Shown piece after piece: positions 54,416-63,095 of a DNA stretch of 64,000 nucleotides; position 1 is the first letter of the stretch, and each line of letters begins with the position of its first letter. The position numbers and the translations under genes were made by a program. Below the pieces are notes generated by a model. It was not told the DNA's origin. It did no database searches and worked only from the letters and a program-made list of their open reading frames with translations. This DNA is from Parahoeflea halophila. Lineage in GTDB: Bacteria; Pseudomonadota; Alphaproteobacteria; Rhizobiales; Rhizobiaceae. The stretch spans positions 186,001-250,000 of the forward strand of contig NZ_OCPC01000005.1 of the NCBI RefSeq assembly GCF_900220985.1. Direction: 5' to 3'.

Positions 54416-55234
54416 TCACCTGTTCGCGTTGGCGAAGAACAGCTGCTTGCCGTCGAGTTTGAAATCATCGATCAGCTCTTGCCCCTGCGGGGAGGTGAGC
54501 CAGTCGATGAAGTGCTGGCCGAGATCGGCTTTCACGCTCGGGCACTTCTCGGGATTGACCAGAATGATGCCATACTGGTTGAACAGCACCGGATCGCCCT
54601 CCACAGTGATCCTGTAATCGCCCTTGTTGCCGAAGCTGATCCATGTGGCACGGTCCGAGATCGTGTAGGCGCCCATGCCGACGCTGGCATTGAGTGTCGC
54701 GCCCATGCCGGATCCGGTGGCACGGTACCAGCCGCCGGAGGCGGACTTGGTGTCGACGCCCGCCTCGTCCCAAAGTCTGAGTTCAGCCTTGTTGGTGCCG
54801 GAATCATCACCGCGCGATGCAAACAATGCCTTCTTCTCGGCAATGGTCCTCAACGCTGCGACGGCATCACTGCCGCCGTCAATTCCGGCAGGGTCAGCAG
54901 CCGGGCCGACGATGACGAAATCATTGTACATCAGGTTCGAGCGCGCCACGCCGAAGCCGCCGTCGACGAATTTCTCTTCCGCCGCCCTGGCGTGGACCAG
55001 GAGAACATCCGCATCACAGTTCTGGGCGTTCTTGATCGCCTGCCCGGTGCCCACGGCGACCACGTTCACCGTCACACCGGTCTCGGACTTGTAGATAGGC
55101 AGAATGTAGTCATAAAAGCCGGAATTCTGTGTCGATGTGGTCGACTGGACCAGGATCGAAGGGGCTTCTGCCGACGCGGCAGCTGCAAGGCTGGAGAGTA
55201 GTGCAGCTCCGAGAACGGCAGGTTTCATTGTCAT
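54416..55234 (-). CDS. tupA: Tungstate ABC transporter substrate-binding protein
   Basis: A 272-residue periplasmic binding protein. The signal peptide runs from MTMKPAVLGAALLSSLAAAA to ASA. The N-terminal STTSTQNSGFYDYILPIY motif and TISDRATWISFGNKGDY segment are characteristic of TupA, which prefers tungstate over molybdate. The ATG at 55234 follows GGAGAAAG; the frame is open a little further upstream. It is the last gene of mrp-tupB-tupC-tupA. It could supply W or Mo for the cofactor genes alongside. Confidence 0.92.
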   Translation of the reverse strand: MTMKPAVLGAALLSSLAAAASAEAPSILVQSTTSTQNSGFYDYILPIYKSETGVTVNVVAVGTGQAIKNAQNCDADVLLVHARAAEEKFVDGGFGVARSNLMYNDFVIVGPAADPAGIDGGSDAVAALRTIAEKKALFASRGDDSGTNKAELRLWDEAGVDTKSASGGWYRATGSGMGATLNASVGMGAYTISDRATWISFGNKGDYRITVEGDPVLFNQYGIILVNPEKCPSVKADLGQHFIDWLTSPQGQELIDDFKLDGKQLFFANANR

Positions 55235-55270
55235 GTCTGTCTTTCTCCGCAACAAGGTTTCGGCTTAAGC

Positions 55271-56056
55271 TTAGAGCACAATGCGGCCCGCCAGATATGC
55301 ATCGACAGCTTCGGATGCCGGGCTGGTGAAGAAAATGGCTGCCGGCCGATGTTCGATCAGCCGACCGTGATGCAGGAATGCCACGTCATCGGCGAGCCGC
55401 CGGGCCTGGCCCACATCATGGGTGACGAAAATCACCTTGGTATCCTCCGCGCTGGCTGCCAGCACGATCTGCTCGATCATCTGCACCGACGCGGGATCGA
55501 GGCTGGCGGTCGGTTCATCCAGCAGCAACACCTTAGGGAGGGTGGCAAGCGCCCGCGCCAGCGCCAGCCGCTGCTGCTCGCCACCCGACAGCAACCGTGC
55601 GGGCTGCTCGGCCTGGCCGGCAAGCCCGACCCGGGCCAGCAATTCGTCACGCCGGGCCCGGCGCTCGGCCCTGGATCCGGCACGGCGACGCAGCACAAAA
55701 TCGAGATTGGCCGCCACCGACCGGCGCAGCAGCACCGGTTTCTGGAAAACCATTGCCTGGGTCGAGCGGGTCGCCTCACCGCAGGCAACCTCGCCCCAGC
55801 TGACCCAGCCGCTGGACGGCGGGATCAGGCCGTGAACGAGGCGAAGGAACAGGCTCTTGCCGGCGCCATTGGGGCCCATGACCACTGTAACAGAGCGCGG
55901 TTCCAGCTCCAGTTTTTCGATGTCGACCAGGGTTTTCCCGGCAACCTGCAGCGTAAGCCGGTCGAGCCGCAGCGCGCCTGGCAACAAGCGATCGCGCGGC
56001 GTCGGCGGTCCCTTGTCAGGTTTATCCGGCGGGGCGAACGGTACGGTGTCAGGCAT
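55271..56056 (-). CDS. tupC: Tungstate ABC transporter ATP-binding protein
   Basis: A 261-residue ATPase. After a Pro/Asp-rich N-terminus it shows Walker A MGPNGAGKSLFLRLVHGLIP, Q-loop MVFQKPVLLRRSVAANLDFV, signature LLSGGEQQRLALARALATLP, Walker B VLLLDEPTASLDPASV and H-loop VIFVTHDVGQARRLADD. It overlaps tupB by eight bases. The gene order tupB-tupC-tupA and the neighbours support tungstate import. Confidence 0.92.
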   Translation of the reverse strand: MPDTVPFAPPDKPDKGPPTPRDRLLPGALRLDRLTLQVAGKTLVDIEKLELEPRSVTVVMGPNGAGKSLFLRLVHGLIPPSSGWVSWGEVACGEATRSTQAMVFQKPVLLRRSVAANLDFVLRRRAGSRAERRARRDELLARVGLAGQAEQPARLLSGGEQQRLALARALATLPKVLLLDEPTASLDPASVQMIEQIVLAASAEDTKVIFVTHDVGQARRLADDVAFLHHGRLIEHRPAAIFFTSPASEAVDAYLAGRIVL

Positions 56057-56756
56057 AGGCCTGCCTTTCGGCGATGGCGCGCAGCGCGCTTGCGCCGAGA
56101 TTGACCGACACCGCGATGCTCATCAGGATGATCCCGAGCGCCAGCGCCATGCCGAGGTCCCCCTTCGAGGTTTCGAGTGCAATCGCCGTGGTCATGACCC
56201 GGGTCAGATGTTCGATATTGCCGCCAACAATAATCACCGCTCCGACCTCCGCCACGGCGCGGCCAAAGCCTGCCAGCGCGACGGTGACGAGGCCGTAGCG
56301 ACCGTCAACGATCAGCGCCAGCATGGCCGAGCCACGCGAAACCCCGAGCGAGCGGAACTGCTCGTCATACTCGGCCTGCAGGGCTTCGAGCACCTGGCGC
56401 GACAGGGCGGCGACAATCGGCGCGATCAACAGGGTCTGGGCGATGATCATCGCCGCCGGGCTGTAGAGCAGACCGAGCCACCCCAAGGGGCCGGCGCGCG
56501 ACAGCGCCAGATAGACCAGCAGCCCGATTACCACCGGTGGAAAGCCCATCATCGAATTGACCAGGGCAATGACGATGCCACGGCCGAAGAACTTGCGGAC
56601 CACCAGCAACGCGCCGATGGGGAAGCCGATGAGACACGACAGCAGCAGCGCGGTGAGGCTGACGCGCATGGACAGGCCGACAATCTCGAACAGATCCGCA
56701 TCGCCCGAAGCGATCAAACCGAATGCAAGCCCGAATGCAGCCGAAAAATCCTGCAT
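56049..56756 (-). CDS. tupB: Tungstate ABC transporter permease
   Basis: A 235-residue permease with about five helices. The signature segments are MRVSLTALLLSCLIGFPIGA, LVNSMMGFPPVVIGLLVYLA, EYDEQFRSLGVSRGSAMLAL (EAA loop) and AVAEVGAVIIVGGNIEHLTR, which match TupB. The stop overlaps tupC, and the start lies two bases after the mrp stop, so mrp and tup genes are co-transcribed. Confidence 0.93.
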   Translation of the reverse strand: MQDFSAAFGLAFGLIASGDADLFEIVGLSMRVSLTALLLSCLIGFPIGALLVVRKFFGRGIVIALVNSMMGFPPVVIGLLVYLALSRAGPLGWLGLLYSPAAMIIAQTLLIAPIVAALSRQVLEALQAEYDEQFRSLGVSRGSAMLALIVDGRYGLVTVALAGFGRAVAEVGAVIIVGGNIEHLTRVMTTAIALETSKGDLGMALALGIILMSIAVSVNLGASALRAIAERQAYA

Positions 56757-56758
56757 GG

Positions 56759-57919
56759 CTAACCGTCGCCTCCCGCCAGCAACCGCTCTTCCCCCAGGCG
56801 CTCCCAGATCAGCCCGGCGATGTCACGGTAGATTTGCGCCTGGACGCTCTGCGGATCGGACACGACGATGGGGGCGCCGCTGTCTGATGTCTCACGGATC
56901 TGCATCACCAGCGGCACTTCGCCCAGAAACGGCGCACCGATGCGCTCGGCTTCGGCGCGGGCGCCGCCATGGCCGAAAATCGCGTGCCGGCCATCACAAT
57001 CGGGACAGGTGAAATAGCTCATGTTCTCGATCAGCCCGAGAATGGGCACATCCACCTTGCGGAACATGTTCAGCCCCTTGCGGGCGTCGATGAGAGCGAG
57101 ATCCTGCGGTGTCGAGACGATCACGACACCAGCCAATGGCACGTTTTGCGCCATGGTCAGTTGCGCGTCACCGGTGCCCGGCGGCATGTCGACGATCAGC
57201 ACATCGAGCTCACCCCAGGCGACTTCGCGCAGCATCTGGGTCAGGGCCTGCATGATCATCGGGCCACGCCAGACTGTGGCAGTGTCCTCGGCGACCATGA
57301 ACCCCATCGACATGACTCTCAGCCCATGGCGTTCCAGTGGCAACAGGACGCGGTCGCCACCGCTCTGCGGCCGGCCCGAGATATTGAGCAGCCGTGGCAA
57401 TGACGGGCCGTAGATGTCGGCATCAAGAACGCCGACCTTGAGTCCGCGGGCGTGCAACCCGAGCGCAATGTTGACCGCGGTGGTGGATTTGCCGACACCA
57501 CCCTTCCCGGAGGCAACGGCGATGATCGCCCCGACACCGGGAACGGAAGCCTTGGCGGCCGGCGCTTGGGGCGGCTGTGGTGCCCGTTTCTGCATCGGCG
57601 GAGGAACCGCATCAGCCTGCTTGATGGAGGGTGCCGAGCGCACCGGCGCGAGCTGTGCCTTGCTGTCCGCGGTCAGCGTGACCAGCGCCCTGGCAACACC
57701 CGGAGCAGCCAGGGCCGCTTTTTCCGCTGCGGCGCGCAACGGCTCCAGTTGCGCCGCGCGATCGGCAGGCACCGTGATCGAAAACGCAACCTGATCGCCG
57801 CTCGCCGCGATATCCGAAACAAGCGCAAGATCGACAATGTTGCCGTTCAAGTCGGGCCCCTTGACCCGTTTGAGCTGTTCCAGAACCTGGTCGATGGCGA
57901 TTGTCACTGCGTACCCCAT
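56759..57919 (-). CDS. mrp: Mrp/NBP35-family Fe-S carrier ATPase
   Basis: A 386-residue P-loop ATPase (ApbC/Mrp). An N-terminal MIP18/DUF59 domain (VLEQLKRVKGPDLNGNIVDL) is followed by a Pro/Ala linker. The deviant Walker A VASGKGGVGKSTTAVNIALG comes next, then DADIYGPSLPRLL, DMPPGTGDAQLTMAQNVPL and the cluster-binding CxxC in YFTCPDCDGRHAIFGHGG. It likely delivers [4Fe-4S] clusters. Its place at the head of the tup operon hints at a role in maturing W/Mo Fe-S enzymes such as formate dehydrogenase. Confidence 0.93.
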   Translation of the reverse strand: MGYAVTIAIDQVLEQLKRVKGPDLNGNIVDLALVSDIAASGDQVAFSITVPADRAAQLEPLRAAAEKAALAAPGVARALVTLTADSKAQLAPVRSAPSIKQADAVPPPMQKRAPQPPQAPAAKASVPGVGAIIAVASGKGGVGKSTTAVNIALGLHARGLKVGVLDADIYGPSLPRLLNISGRPQSGGDRVLLPLERHGLRVMSMGFMVAEDTATVWRGPMIMQALTQMLREVAWGELDVLIVDMPPGTGDAQLTMAQNVPLAGVVIVSTPQDLALIDARKGLNMFRKVDVPILGLIENMSYFTCPDCDGRHAIFGHGGARAEAERIGAPFLGEVPLVMQIRETSDSGAPIVVSDPQSVQAQIYRDIAGLIWERLGEERLLAGGDG

Positions 57920-58020
57920 GGCCGATAGTAAACCGCAGTTGTCGCAGCTCTCATTCCAACTTCGGACTCCGGTGCTGGTGTGGCGCTTCGACAGTAATTA
58001 TTTGATGGAGAATGCCCGCG

Positions 58021-58266
58021 ATGGACAGCACCGCAACGGAAAAATTCGTCAGGCTTGCCGACCGGTTTGTCCGCACCGCCAACAAGGCCAACGCCAAGAT
58101 CCCCGCCACCGAGGTCCACATGGCATTCCTGTATGGCGCTGCGCGCTACAATGCGTTTGTCGCCAAGAACGTCATCGACGTCGCTGATCACGAAGCCTTT
58201 GTTACCGAAATGGCCGCCACCTACAGCGAAATGCTGCGCAATCATCTGGCGGATCCCAACGTCTGA
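58021..58266 (+). CDS. DUF3144-like small protein
   Basis: An 81-residue helical protein. TEVHMAFLYGAARYNAFVAK is its most conserved part and resembles DUF3144 proteins. I use ATG 58021, ten bases after GGAG; ATG 58012 is too close to that site. Its role is unknown. It is divergent from mrp and convergent with the DUF3306 gene. Confidence 0.75.
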   Translation: MDSTATEKFVRLADRFVRTANKANAKIPATEVHMAFLYGAARYNAFVAKNVIDVADHEAFVTEMAATYSEMLRNHLADPNV

Positions 58267-58274
58267 CACGCCCA

Positions 58275-58949
58275 TCATCCGTTCAGCCGCTGCCTGATCG
58301 AAACACGCTTTTGTTGCGGCTGTTCGGCTTCCCCGGTTTGCGAATCCTGCGGCGCATCGACCGGCTGGACCTCGCCGGTTTGTCCGCCGTTACTATCGGC
58401 AGCCGCGTGTTCTTCATCGCCTGTTTGTTCCTCAGCAGCAATTTCCGCCGCGTCGGTTTCCGGTTCCCCGGGCAGGTCTACCTCATCCGCCTCAGCCTGT
58501 GGTCGCTCCTGCGTGAGACGGCCTGTTGCCTGTTGCAGCGCCCTTTCAGCCTCCGTCAGGAAACCCCGGCCGACGTCCCAGGACGACTTGTAGACCATAT
58601 GCAGCGGGTTGTTGTAATCCTCGTCGTAATCATTCAGGCCATCGAGATTGGCCAGCACCGGATTGGAGTTGAAGAATTTCTTCAATGCCTTCTTGCGCAG
58701 GGCATCCGGTACGCCGCGCTTCATGAAAAGCGAAAAATCGAAACCATACTCGACCTTGTCCAGATCGACTGCCTCGGCCGCCAGCCGGTTGGCTTCCGCT
58801 TCACTGCGCTCGGCTTCCAGCTGCTCTTCATCGATGACCACCGGTGCGGCCGCAGGCGCCTCATCGTCGGGATCGACGCCGGGATTGGCCCGTTGCGCCT
58901 GCTTGCGTTTCGACCAGCGTGAGAGAAACCCTTCCTTGTCTTCAACCAT
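58275..58949 (-). CDS. DUF3306 protein, formate dehydrogenase accessory set
   Basis: A 224-residue soluble protein. The N-terminal half carries the DUF3306 domain: EGFLSRWSKRKQAQ, VDLDKVEYGFDFSLFMKRGV, PDALRKKALKKFFNSNPVLA and DGLNDYDEDYNNP. The C-terminal half is acidic, Gln/Glu-rich and disordered, ending in QKRVSIRQRLNG. Members are found beside formate dehydrogenase genes, but the biochemical role is not established. It overlaps DUF3305 by eight bases. Confidence 0.88.
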   Translation of the reverse strand: MVEDKEGFLSRWSKRKQAQRANPGVDPDDEAPAAAPVVIDEEQLEAERSEAEANRLAAEAVDLDKVEYGFDFSLFMKRGVPDALRKKALKKFFNSNPVLANLDGLNDYDEDYNNPLHMVYKSSWDVGRGFLTEAERALQQATGRLTQERPQAEADEVDLPGEPETDAAEIAAEEQTGDEEHAAADSNGGQTGEVQPVDAPQDSQTGEAEQPQQKRVSIRQRLNG

Positions 58950-59487
58950 CGAGATCCCCCCGGTCTGAGCGCTTGCGGCCCAGAAAGATCGGCTGCTTGC
59001 CGAATTTCTGTTCCTCTACATCCAGCTTGTCGCGCCGCCGTTTCAGAAACGGCGTCTCGACATGGTAGGCGTCGAGAAACTCGAGAATCGCCTGTGCAAT
59101 CTCAGGCGGCATCGGCAGGCGTTCGATGATGTCTTCGCTGCCGACCTCGTAATCCTGAGCAGCATGTGGAGAGGCGGTGACGCTCTGGACAAACCAGTCG
59201 AGCGGATGATCGTTCTCGCTGTCGCGCCGCAACACCACATAGAGTGCAGGATTTCCGCTGTCGAAGTTTTCGACATAGGCATCGGTGTCGGCGGCATAAC
59301 AGGTGAGATCGACGCGCCCCATGTAGTAGCGGGTCATGCGGTCGCCGCTGACGAGGATATCGCCGGCATTGAGATCTGCGGGTGCCAGCATCACGCCGAC
59401 GGGTATCCAGTAGTCTTTTGCCCAGCGGGAAACGGATTGCCGCTTCTCGGCAATCACTCCCAGCATGATCGTCAGTTCCCGCGACAC
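58942..59487 (-). CDS. DUF3305 protein, formate dehydrogenase accessory set
   Basis: A 181-residue soluble protein from GTG 59487. Its DUF3305 region shows RQSVSRWAKDYWIPVGVMLA, VSGDRMTRYYMGRVDLTCYA, PALYVVLRRDSE and EDIIERLPMPPEIAQAILEF. It probably works with DUF3306, since the two genes overlap and always travel together. It is divergent from the multi-cluster Fe-S gene. Confidence 0.88.
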   Translation of the reverse strand: MSRELTIMLGVIAEKRQSVSRWAKDYWIPVGVMLAPADLNAGDILVSGDRMTRYYMGRVDLTCYAADTDAYVENFDSGNPALYVVLRRDSENDHPLDWFVQSVTASPHAAQDYEVGSEDIIERLPMPPEIAQAILEFLDAYHVETPFLKRRRDKLDVEEQKFGKQPIFLGRKRSDRGDLDG

Positions 59488-59580
59488 GCCTGCCAGTTCC
59501 TCCCCGGTCTCGAGGCAATCACGGTTGTCTCTTCCCGTTGAAAGTATAAGCTGTTTGCAAGCGACAACAAGGGCACCCCG

Positions 59581-61611
59581 ATGGTTTTGGACGCAACCAG
59601 ATTATTCGTATGCAACTGCGAAAAGACCATGTCCGTCGATCCGGCGAAACTGGGGTCGGCCTATGGCGAAGTCTCGGGTCACACCCAGCTTTGCCGCAGT
59701 GAATTGGGAGCGGTCGAGACCGCGCTCGCTAAAGAATCGCCGATCTGTATTGCCTGCACGCAGGAACGTCCGCTGTTTGAGGAAATTGCCGCGGAAAAAG
59801 GTCACAACGCGCTGTCATTCGTCAATATCCGCGAGATGGCGGGCTGGAGCGCCGACAGTGCCGCGAAGACGCCCAAGATCGCGGCGCTGCTGACAGCAGC
59901 CGCCCTGCCAATAGCCCCCGCGCGGCTCAGGGCCATCGAGAGCGACGGGCTGTGCCTGGTGGTCGGGGCCGGACAGGCTGCGTTCGATGCCGCGCAACGG
60001 CTGAACCGGTCCTTGTCGGTGACACTGCTGCTCAGCGCAGTGGAGGATCTCGTGCTGCCGTCCGAGCTCGAGTTTCCGATCTTCGCCGGCCACGTGAGCA
60101 CTGCGACCGGTTCGCTTGGCGCCTTTGAGCTGGTCGTGGACGGCTATGCCGCGATGCTGCCGTCGTCGCGCGCCAAGCCGGAGTTCGCCATGCCGCGTGA
60201 CGGGGCGAAAACCAGTTGCAGCGTGATCTTCGACATCTCGGGCGAGACCGCGCTGTTTACCCGTGCTCATGGGCGCGACGGCTACTTCCGGGCCGACCCC
60301 GGCAATCCGGTGGCGATCCTGGAAGCAGTGATAGAGGCGTCGGATTACGTCGGAAGCTTCGAGAAGCCGCTTTACGTCACCTATGACGCCTCGATCTGCG
60401 CCCATGAACGGTCGCGGAAGACCGGCTGCAACAAGTGCATCGACCAGTGCCCCGCCGGCGCGATCACCGGTCAGGGCGACATCATCACCGTCGATCCTGG
60501 CATCTGCGGCGGCTGCGGCAACTGTGCCGCCCATTGTCCGACCGGAGCGGTGGCCTATGCCTATCCGACGCGCAGCGACCAGATCCTGAAGATCCAGACA
60601 TTGGCCCGGACCTACCTTGCCGCGAAAGGCAAGGCCCCAGTTCTGCTCTTGCACGATGCAAGCCACGGAACGCCACTGATCGGGGCGATGGCGCGGTTGG
60701 GCCGCGGTCTGCCTGCAAGGGTTATTCCGCTGGAGATGCATGCGACCAGCGGTGTCGGCCACGATGTGATGGCAGCAGCGCTGGCTGCAGGGTTCCGGCA
60801 GATCGTGGTGCTCGGCGATCCGCGCAAGGCGGAAGAATTCAGTGCGGTTGCGGAAGAAAGCCAGTTGATGGAAACCCTGTTGTCGGGCTTTGGCCATACC
60901 GGCGGGCGGATCGTGACCATGCTGGAAACCGATCCGGATAAAGTGGAATCCACGCTTTACGCGCTGCCGGACCTGCCGGAACTCACACGCTCCGCACCAG
61001 CGCCGTTCGGCGGAAAGCGGGACGTGGCGCGCGCGGCACTCGGTGTGCTGGCCGATGCCGGCGAGCCTGTCTCCCCCATCATGGCTCTACCGGACAGCGC
61101 GCCCTACGGGAACGTGCTGGTCGACGCGGAAGCCTGCACGCTGTGCATGGCCTGCACCTCCTCCTGCCCGGCCGATGCGTTGCGCGACACGCCGGGCACT
61201 CCGCAATTGCGCTTTGTCGAAGCGGCCTGCGTTCAGTGCGGCATCTGTGAAACCACCTGCCCGGAATCGGCGATCCGGCTGGAGCCGCGCTACAACCTGT
61301 CGCCAGCCGTCATGCAGCCAGTCACATTGCACGAGGACGAGCCGGCCTGTTGCACCTCCTGCGGCAAGGCCTTTGCTGCCGGTGGCATGCTTCGCGCAGT
61401 GGAAAAGCGGCTTGAGGGCAACCGGATGTTTGACAGCGACGAGCGCCGGGCCCTGATCCACATGTGCGAGGATTGCCGGCTCGAAGCGCTGTCGCGCGAC
61501 GGGGCGGATCCCTTCGCCATTGCACGCCCGCGCCGCACCAGAACCACAGACGATTATCTGGAAGCCGGCCGCCGGGGGCTCAGGGTGGAAGATTTTCTCA
61601 ACGAGAAATAG
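59581..61611 (+). CDS. Multi-cluster 4Fe-4S protein (HdrA/FlpD-like architecture)
   Basis: A 676-residue cytoplasmic Fe-S protein. An N-terminal domain holds five cysteines (C11, C13, C38, C56, C59). A degenerate nucleotide-binding segment LCLVVGAGQAAFDAAQRL follows at about 123. Two ferredoxin motifs lie at about 280-330 (GCNKCIDQCP, CGGCGNCAAHCP). Then comes a FlpD/MvhD-like region (PLEMHATSGVGHDVMAAALA) without its usual Cys, two more ferredoxin motifs at about 515-560 (CTLCMACTSSCP, CVQCGICETTCP), and a CCTSC...CEDC site. Such proteins occur in alphaproteobacterial formate dehydrogenase clusters, probably in electron transfer or maturation. Confidence 0.85.
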   Translation: MVLDATRLFVCNCEKTMSVDPAKLGSAYGEVSGHTQLCRSELGAVETALAKESPICIACTQERPLFEEIAAEKGHNALSFVNIREMAGWSADSAAKTPKIAALLTAAALPIAPARLRAIESDGLCLVVGAGQAAFDAAQRLNRSLSVTLLLSAVEDLVLPSELEFPIFAGHVSTATGSLGAFELVVDGYAAMLPSSRAKPEFAMPRDGAKTSCSVIFDISGETALFTRAHGRDGYFRADPGNPVAILEAVIEASDYVGSFEKPLYVTYDASICAHERSRKTGCNKCIDQCPAGAITGQGDIITVDPGICGGCGNCAAHCPTGAVAYAYPTRSDQILKIQTLARTYLAAKGKAPVLLLHDASHGTPLIGAMARLGRGLPARVIPLEMHATSGVGHDVMAAALAAGFRQIVVLGDPRKAEEFSAVAEESQLMETLLSGFGHTGGRIVTMLETDPDKVESTLYALPDLPELTRSAPAPFGGKRDVARAALGVLADAGEPVSPIMALPDSAPYGNVLVDAEACTLCMACTSSCPADALRDTPGTPQLRFVEAACVQCGICETTCPESAIRLEPRYNLSPAVMQPVTLHEDEPACCTSCGKAFAAGGMLRAVEKRLEGNRMFDSDERRALIHMCEDCRLEALSRDGADPFAIARPRRTRTTDDYLEAGRRGLRVEDFLNEK

Positions 61612-61708
61612 AGCCAGCCCGGAGTTGGGTTGAAGGGCTTCCAACCCCTCTTGCGGGAGTGAGCGGACAGGCGCATATCTTGTTTCACCACGTCGTACGG
61701 AGGAAGTC

Positions 61709-61972
61709 ATGCGCCTGTTATCTGCAATCACACTTCTCGGTTCCATTCTTGCAACACCGGCTCTGGCCGACACGACTGGAGGCGTCGTCGTCGCCTATGA
61801 CCGGGTCGATCGTGTGCTGGTGCTGGACGACAAGACCGTCTGGGATCTCACGCCCGCCGGTGATCTGGTCCCGGACGGGCTGAGCGCTGGTGACAAGGTT
61901 ACCATCGAGTATGAGTCTGCTGGCGACAGCGGCGTTGGAAAGATCACGGCAATTTCGGTCAGCGCCGAGTAG
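61709..61972 (+). CDS. Small exported DUF1344-like protein
   Basis: An 87-residue protein with a signal peptide (MRLLSAITLLGSILATPALA). The mature part of about 67 residues is beta-rich, with GVVVAYDRVDRVLVLDDKTV then LSAGDKVTIEYES and a terminal GKITAISVSAE. It resembles DUF1344-type periplasmic proteins of unknown function. GGAGGAAG precedes the ATG. It follows the Fe-S gene by 97 bases. Confidence 0.72.
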   Translation: MRLLSAITLLGSILATPALADTTGGVVVAYDRVDRVLVLDDKTVWDLTPAGDLVPDGLSAGDKVTIEYESAGDSGVGKITAISVSAE

Positions 61973-62075
61973 TCATGTATGCCTTTGTCGGGCGACACCT
62001 GCGGGCGCGACAGGTACGCGGCCGCGCAAAGTCACGCCTGCACGCTTCTGATCGGACAGCAGTGATTCCCGAGCG

Positions 62076-63095
62076 CTACTGAAGCAACGGATTGAGCGGC
62101 AAGTTGATCAGCAGATTCTGTGGCTTCATGCGAATGCGATCATGGGCGTCGACAGCCAGACCAAGAAAGGCTGGCTTTCGGCGCATCCTGTCGATCACCC
62201 GGTCGAAGTCGAGAAACTCCATCCGGAACAAGGCAACGATGCTGCCCTGGCCCTGCTCCGGAAGATATTCGCCCTCGTAGAGCGCGTTGAGGATACGGGT
62301 TGCCTCCGCGTCAAGGCCGACGTGCCAGGACCAGCGCTGTTCCTTGACCGACTGCAGCGGCTGCACCCGGACCCGCATGTCGAGGAAATGCCTGATCCAG
62401 CGTTCGACCAGCCGGGCAAAGGCATCTTGCCCCGGCTCGGCAAACCGGAAGTCGAGCGCCAGGTCGAAGCGGTCGGCACGAGCCCAGTAATCCCCGGCGC
62501 CCTCGGCATTGAGAATTTCAAGATCGACTTCGGTGCGGCGGGGATCGCTTAGAGCCAGAAGCGCGGTTTGCCGGGCGCGGGTTTCCACCACCTCGGCATC
62601 GGCCAGCATCATCCGCTCATTGGAGGTGGTCGCGGTCTGCTCGCGGAAGAACAGCTCGGCCGCGCGCGCCACCATCGCATCGGTTTCGCCCAAAAGGATA
62701 TTGCCCATGATCAGATGCGCCATCTGGCTGATGAAGACCGGCGGGACCAGCGGCGCCCCGGGCGTGAACAGCGAGGCATAGCCAGCCTCGATCGACCCCT
62801 TGGCGACCAGGTGATCGCGAAACCGCAGCACCACGGTGTAGTTTTCCGCCGCATCCGGATCGGCGATCTTGGCAAGTTCCCCGGCGCTGACCGGCGCGAA
62901 AGGGTCGGCCATCAGCCGCTCAAACAGCGCATGTTCGACGGCACAGCTTTCCTCGACCGGATGGATCTCGGGCCGCGTGTAATAGGCGCGAAGAAAGTCC
63001 CCGCTCACCGCAAGCCAGCCGTTGTCGAGCCTGTGGGTCAGGTGCTGTCCGGCGGATTTCCAGATCACGCGCCCCGTCTTGTCATTCACCGCTGT
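62076..63095 (-). CDS. DUF6352-like protein, formate dehydrogenase accessory set
   Basis: A 339-residue soluble protein. I start it at GTG 63095 (preceded by GGGGA), overlapping the upstream gene by 14 bases. Visible segments are SGDFLRAYYTRPEIHPVEES, VPPVFISQMAHLIMGNILLG, SNERMMLADAEVVETRARQT, HFLDMRVRVQPLQSVKEQRW, then SWHVGLDAEATRILNALYEG. I recall this as DUF6352, which travels with formate dehydrogenase accessory genes. No catalytic motif is obvious and function is unknown. Confidence 0.75.
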   Translation of the reverse strand, partial: TAVNDKTGRVIWKSAGQHLTHRLDNGWLAVSGDFLRAYYTRPEIHPVEESCAVEHALFERLMADPFAPVSAGELAKIADPDAAENYTVVLRFRDHLVAKGSIEAGYASLFTPGAPLVPPVFISQMAHLIMGNILLGETDAMVARAAELFFREQTATTSNERMMLADAEVVETRARQTALLALSDPRRTEVDLEILNAEGAGDYWARADRFDLALDFRFAEPGQDAFARLVERWIRHFLDMRVRVQPLQSVKEQRWSWHVGLDAEATRILNALYEGEYLPEQGQGSIVALFRMEFLDFDRVIDRMRRKPAFLGLAVDAHDRIRMKPQNLLINLPLNPLLQ

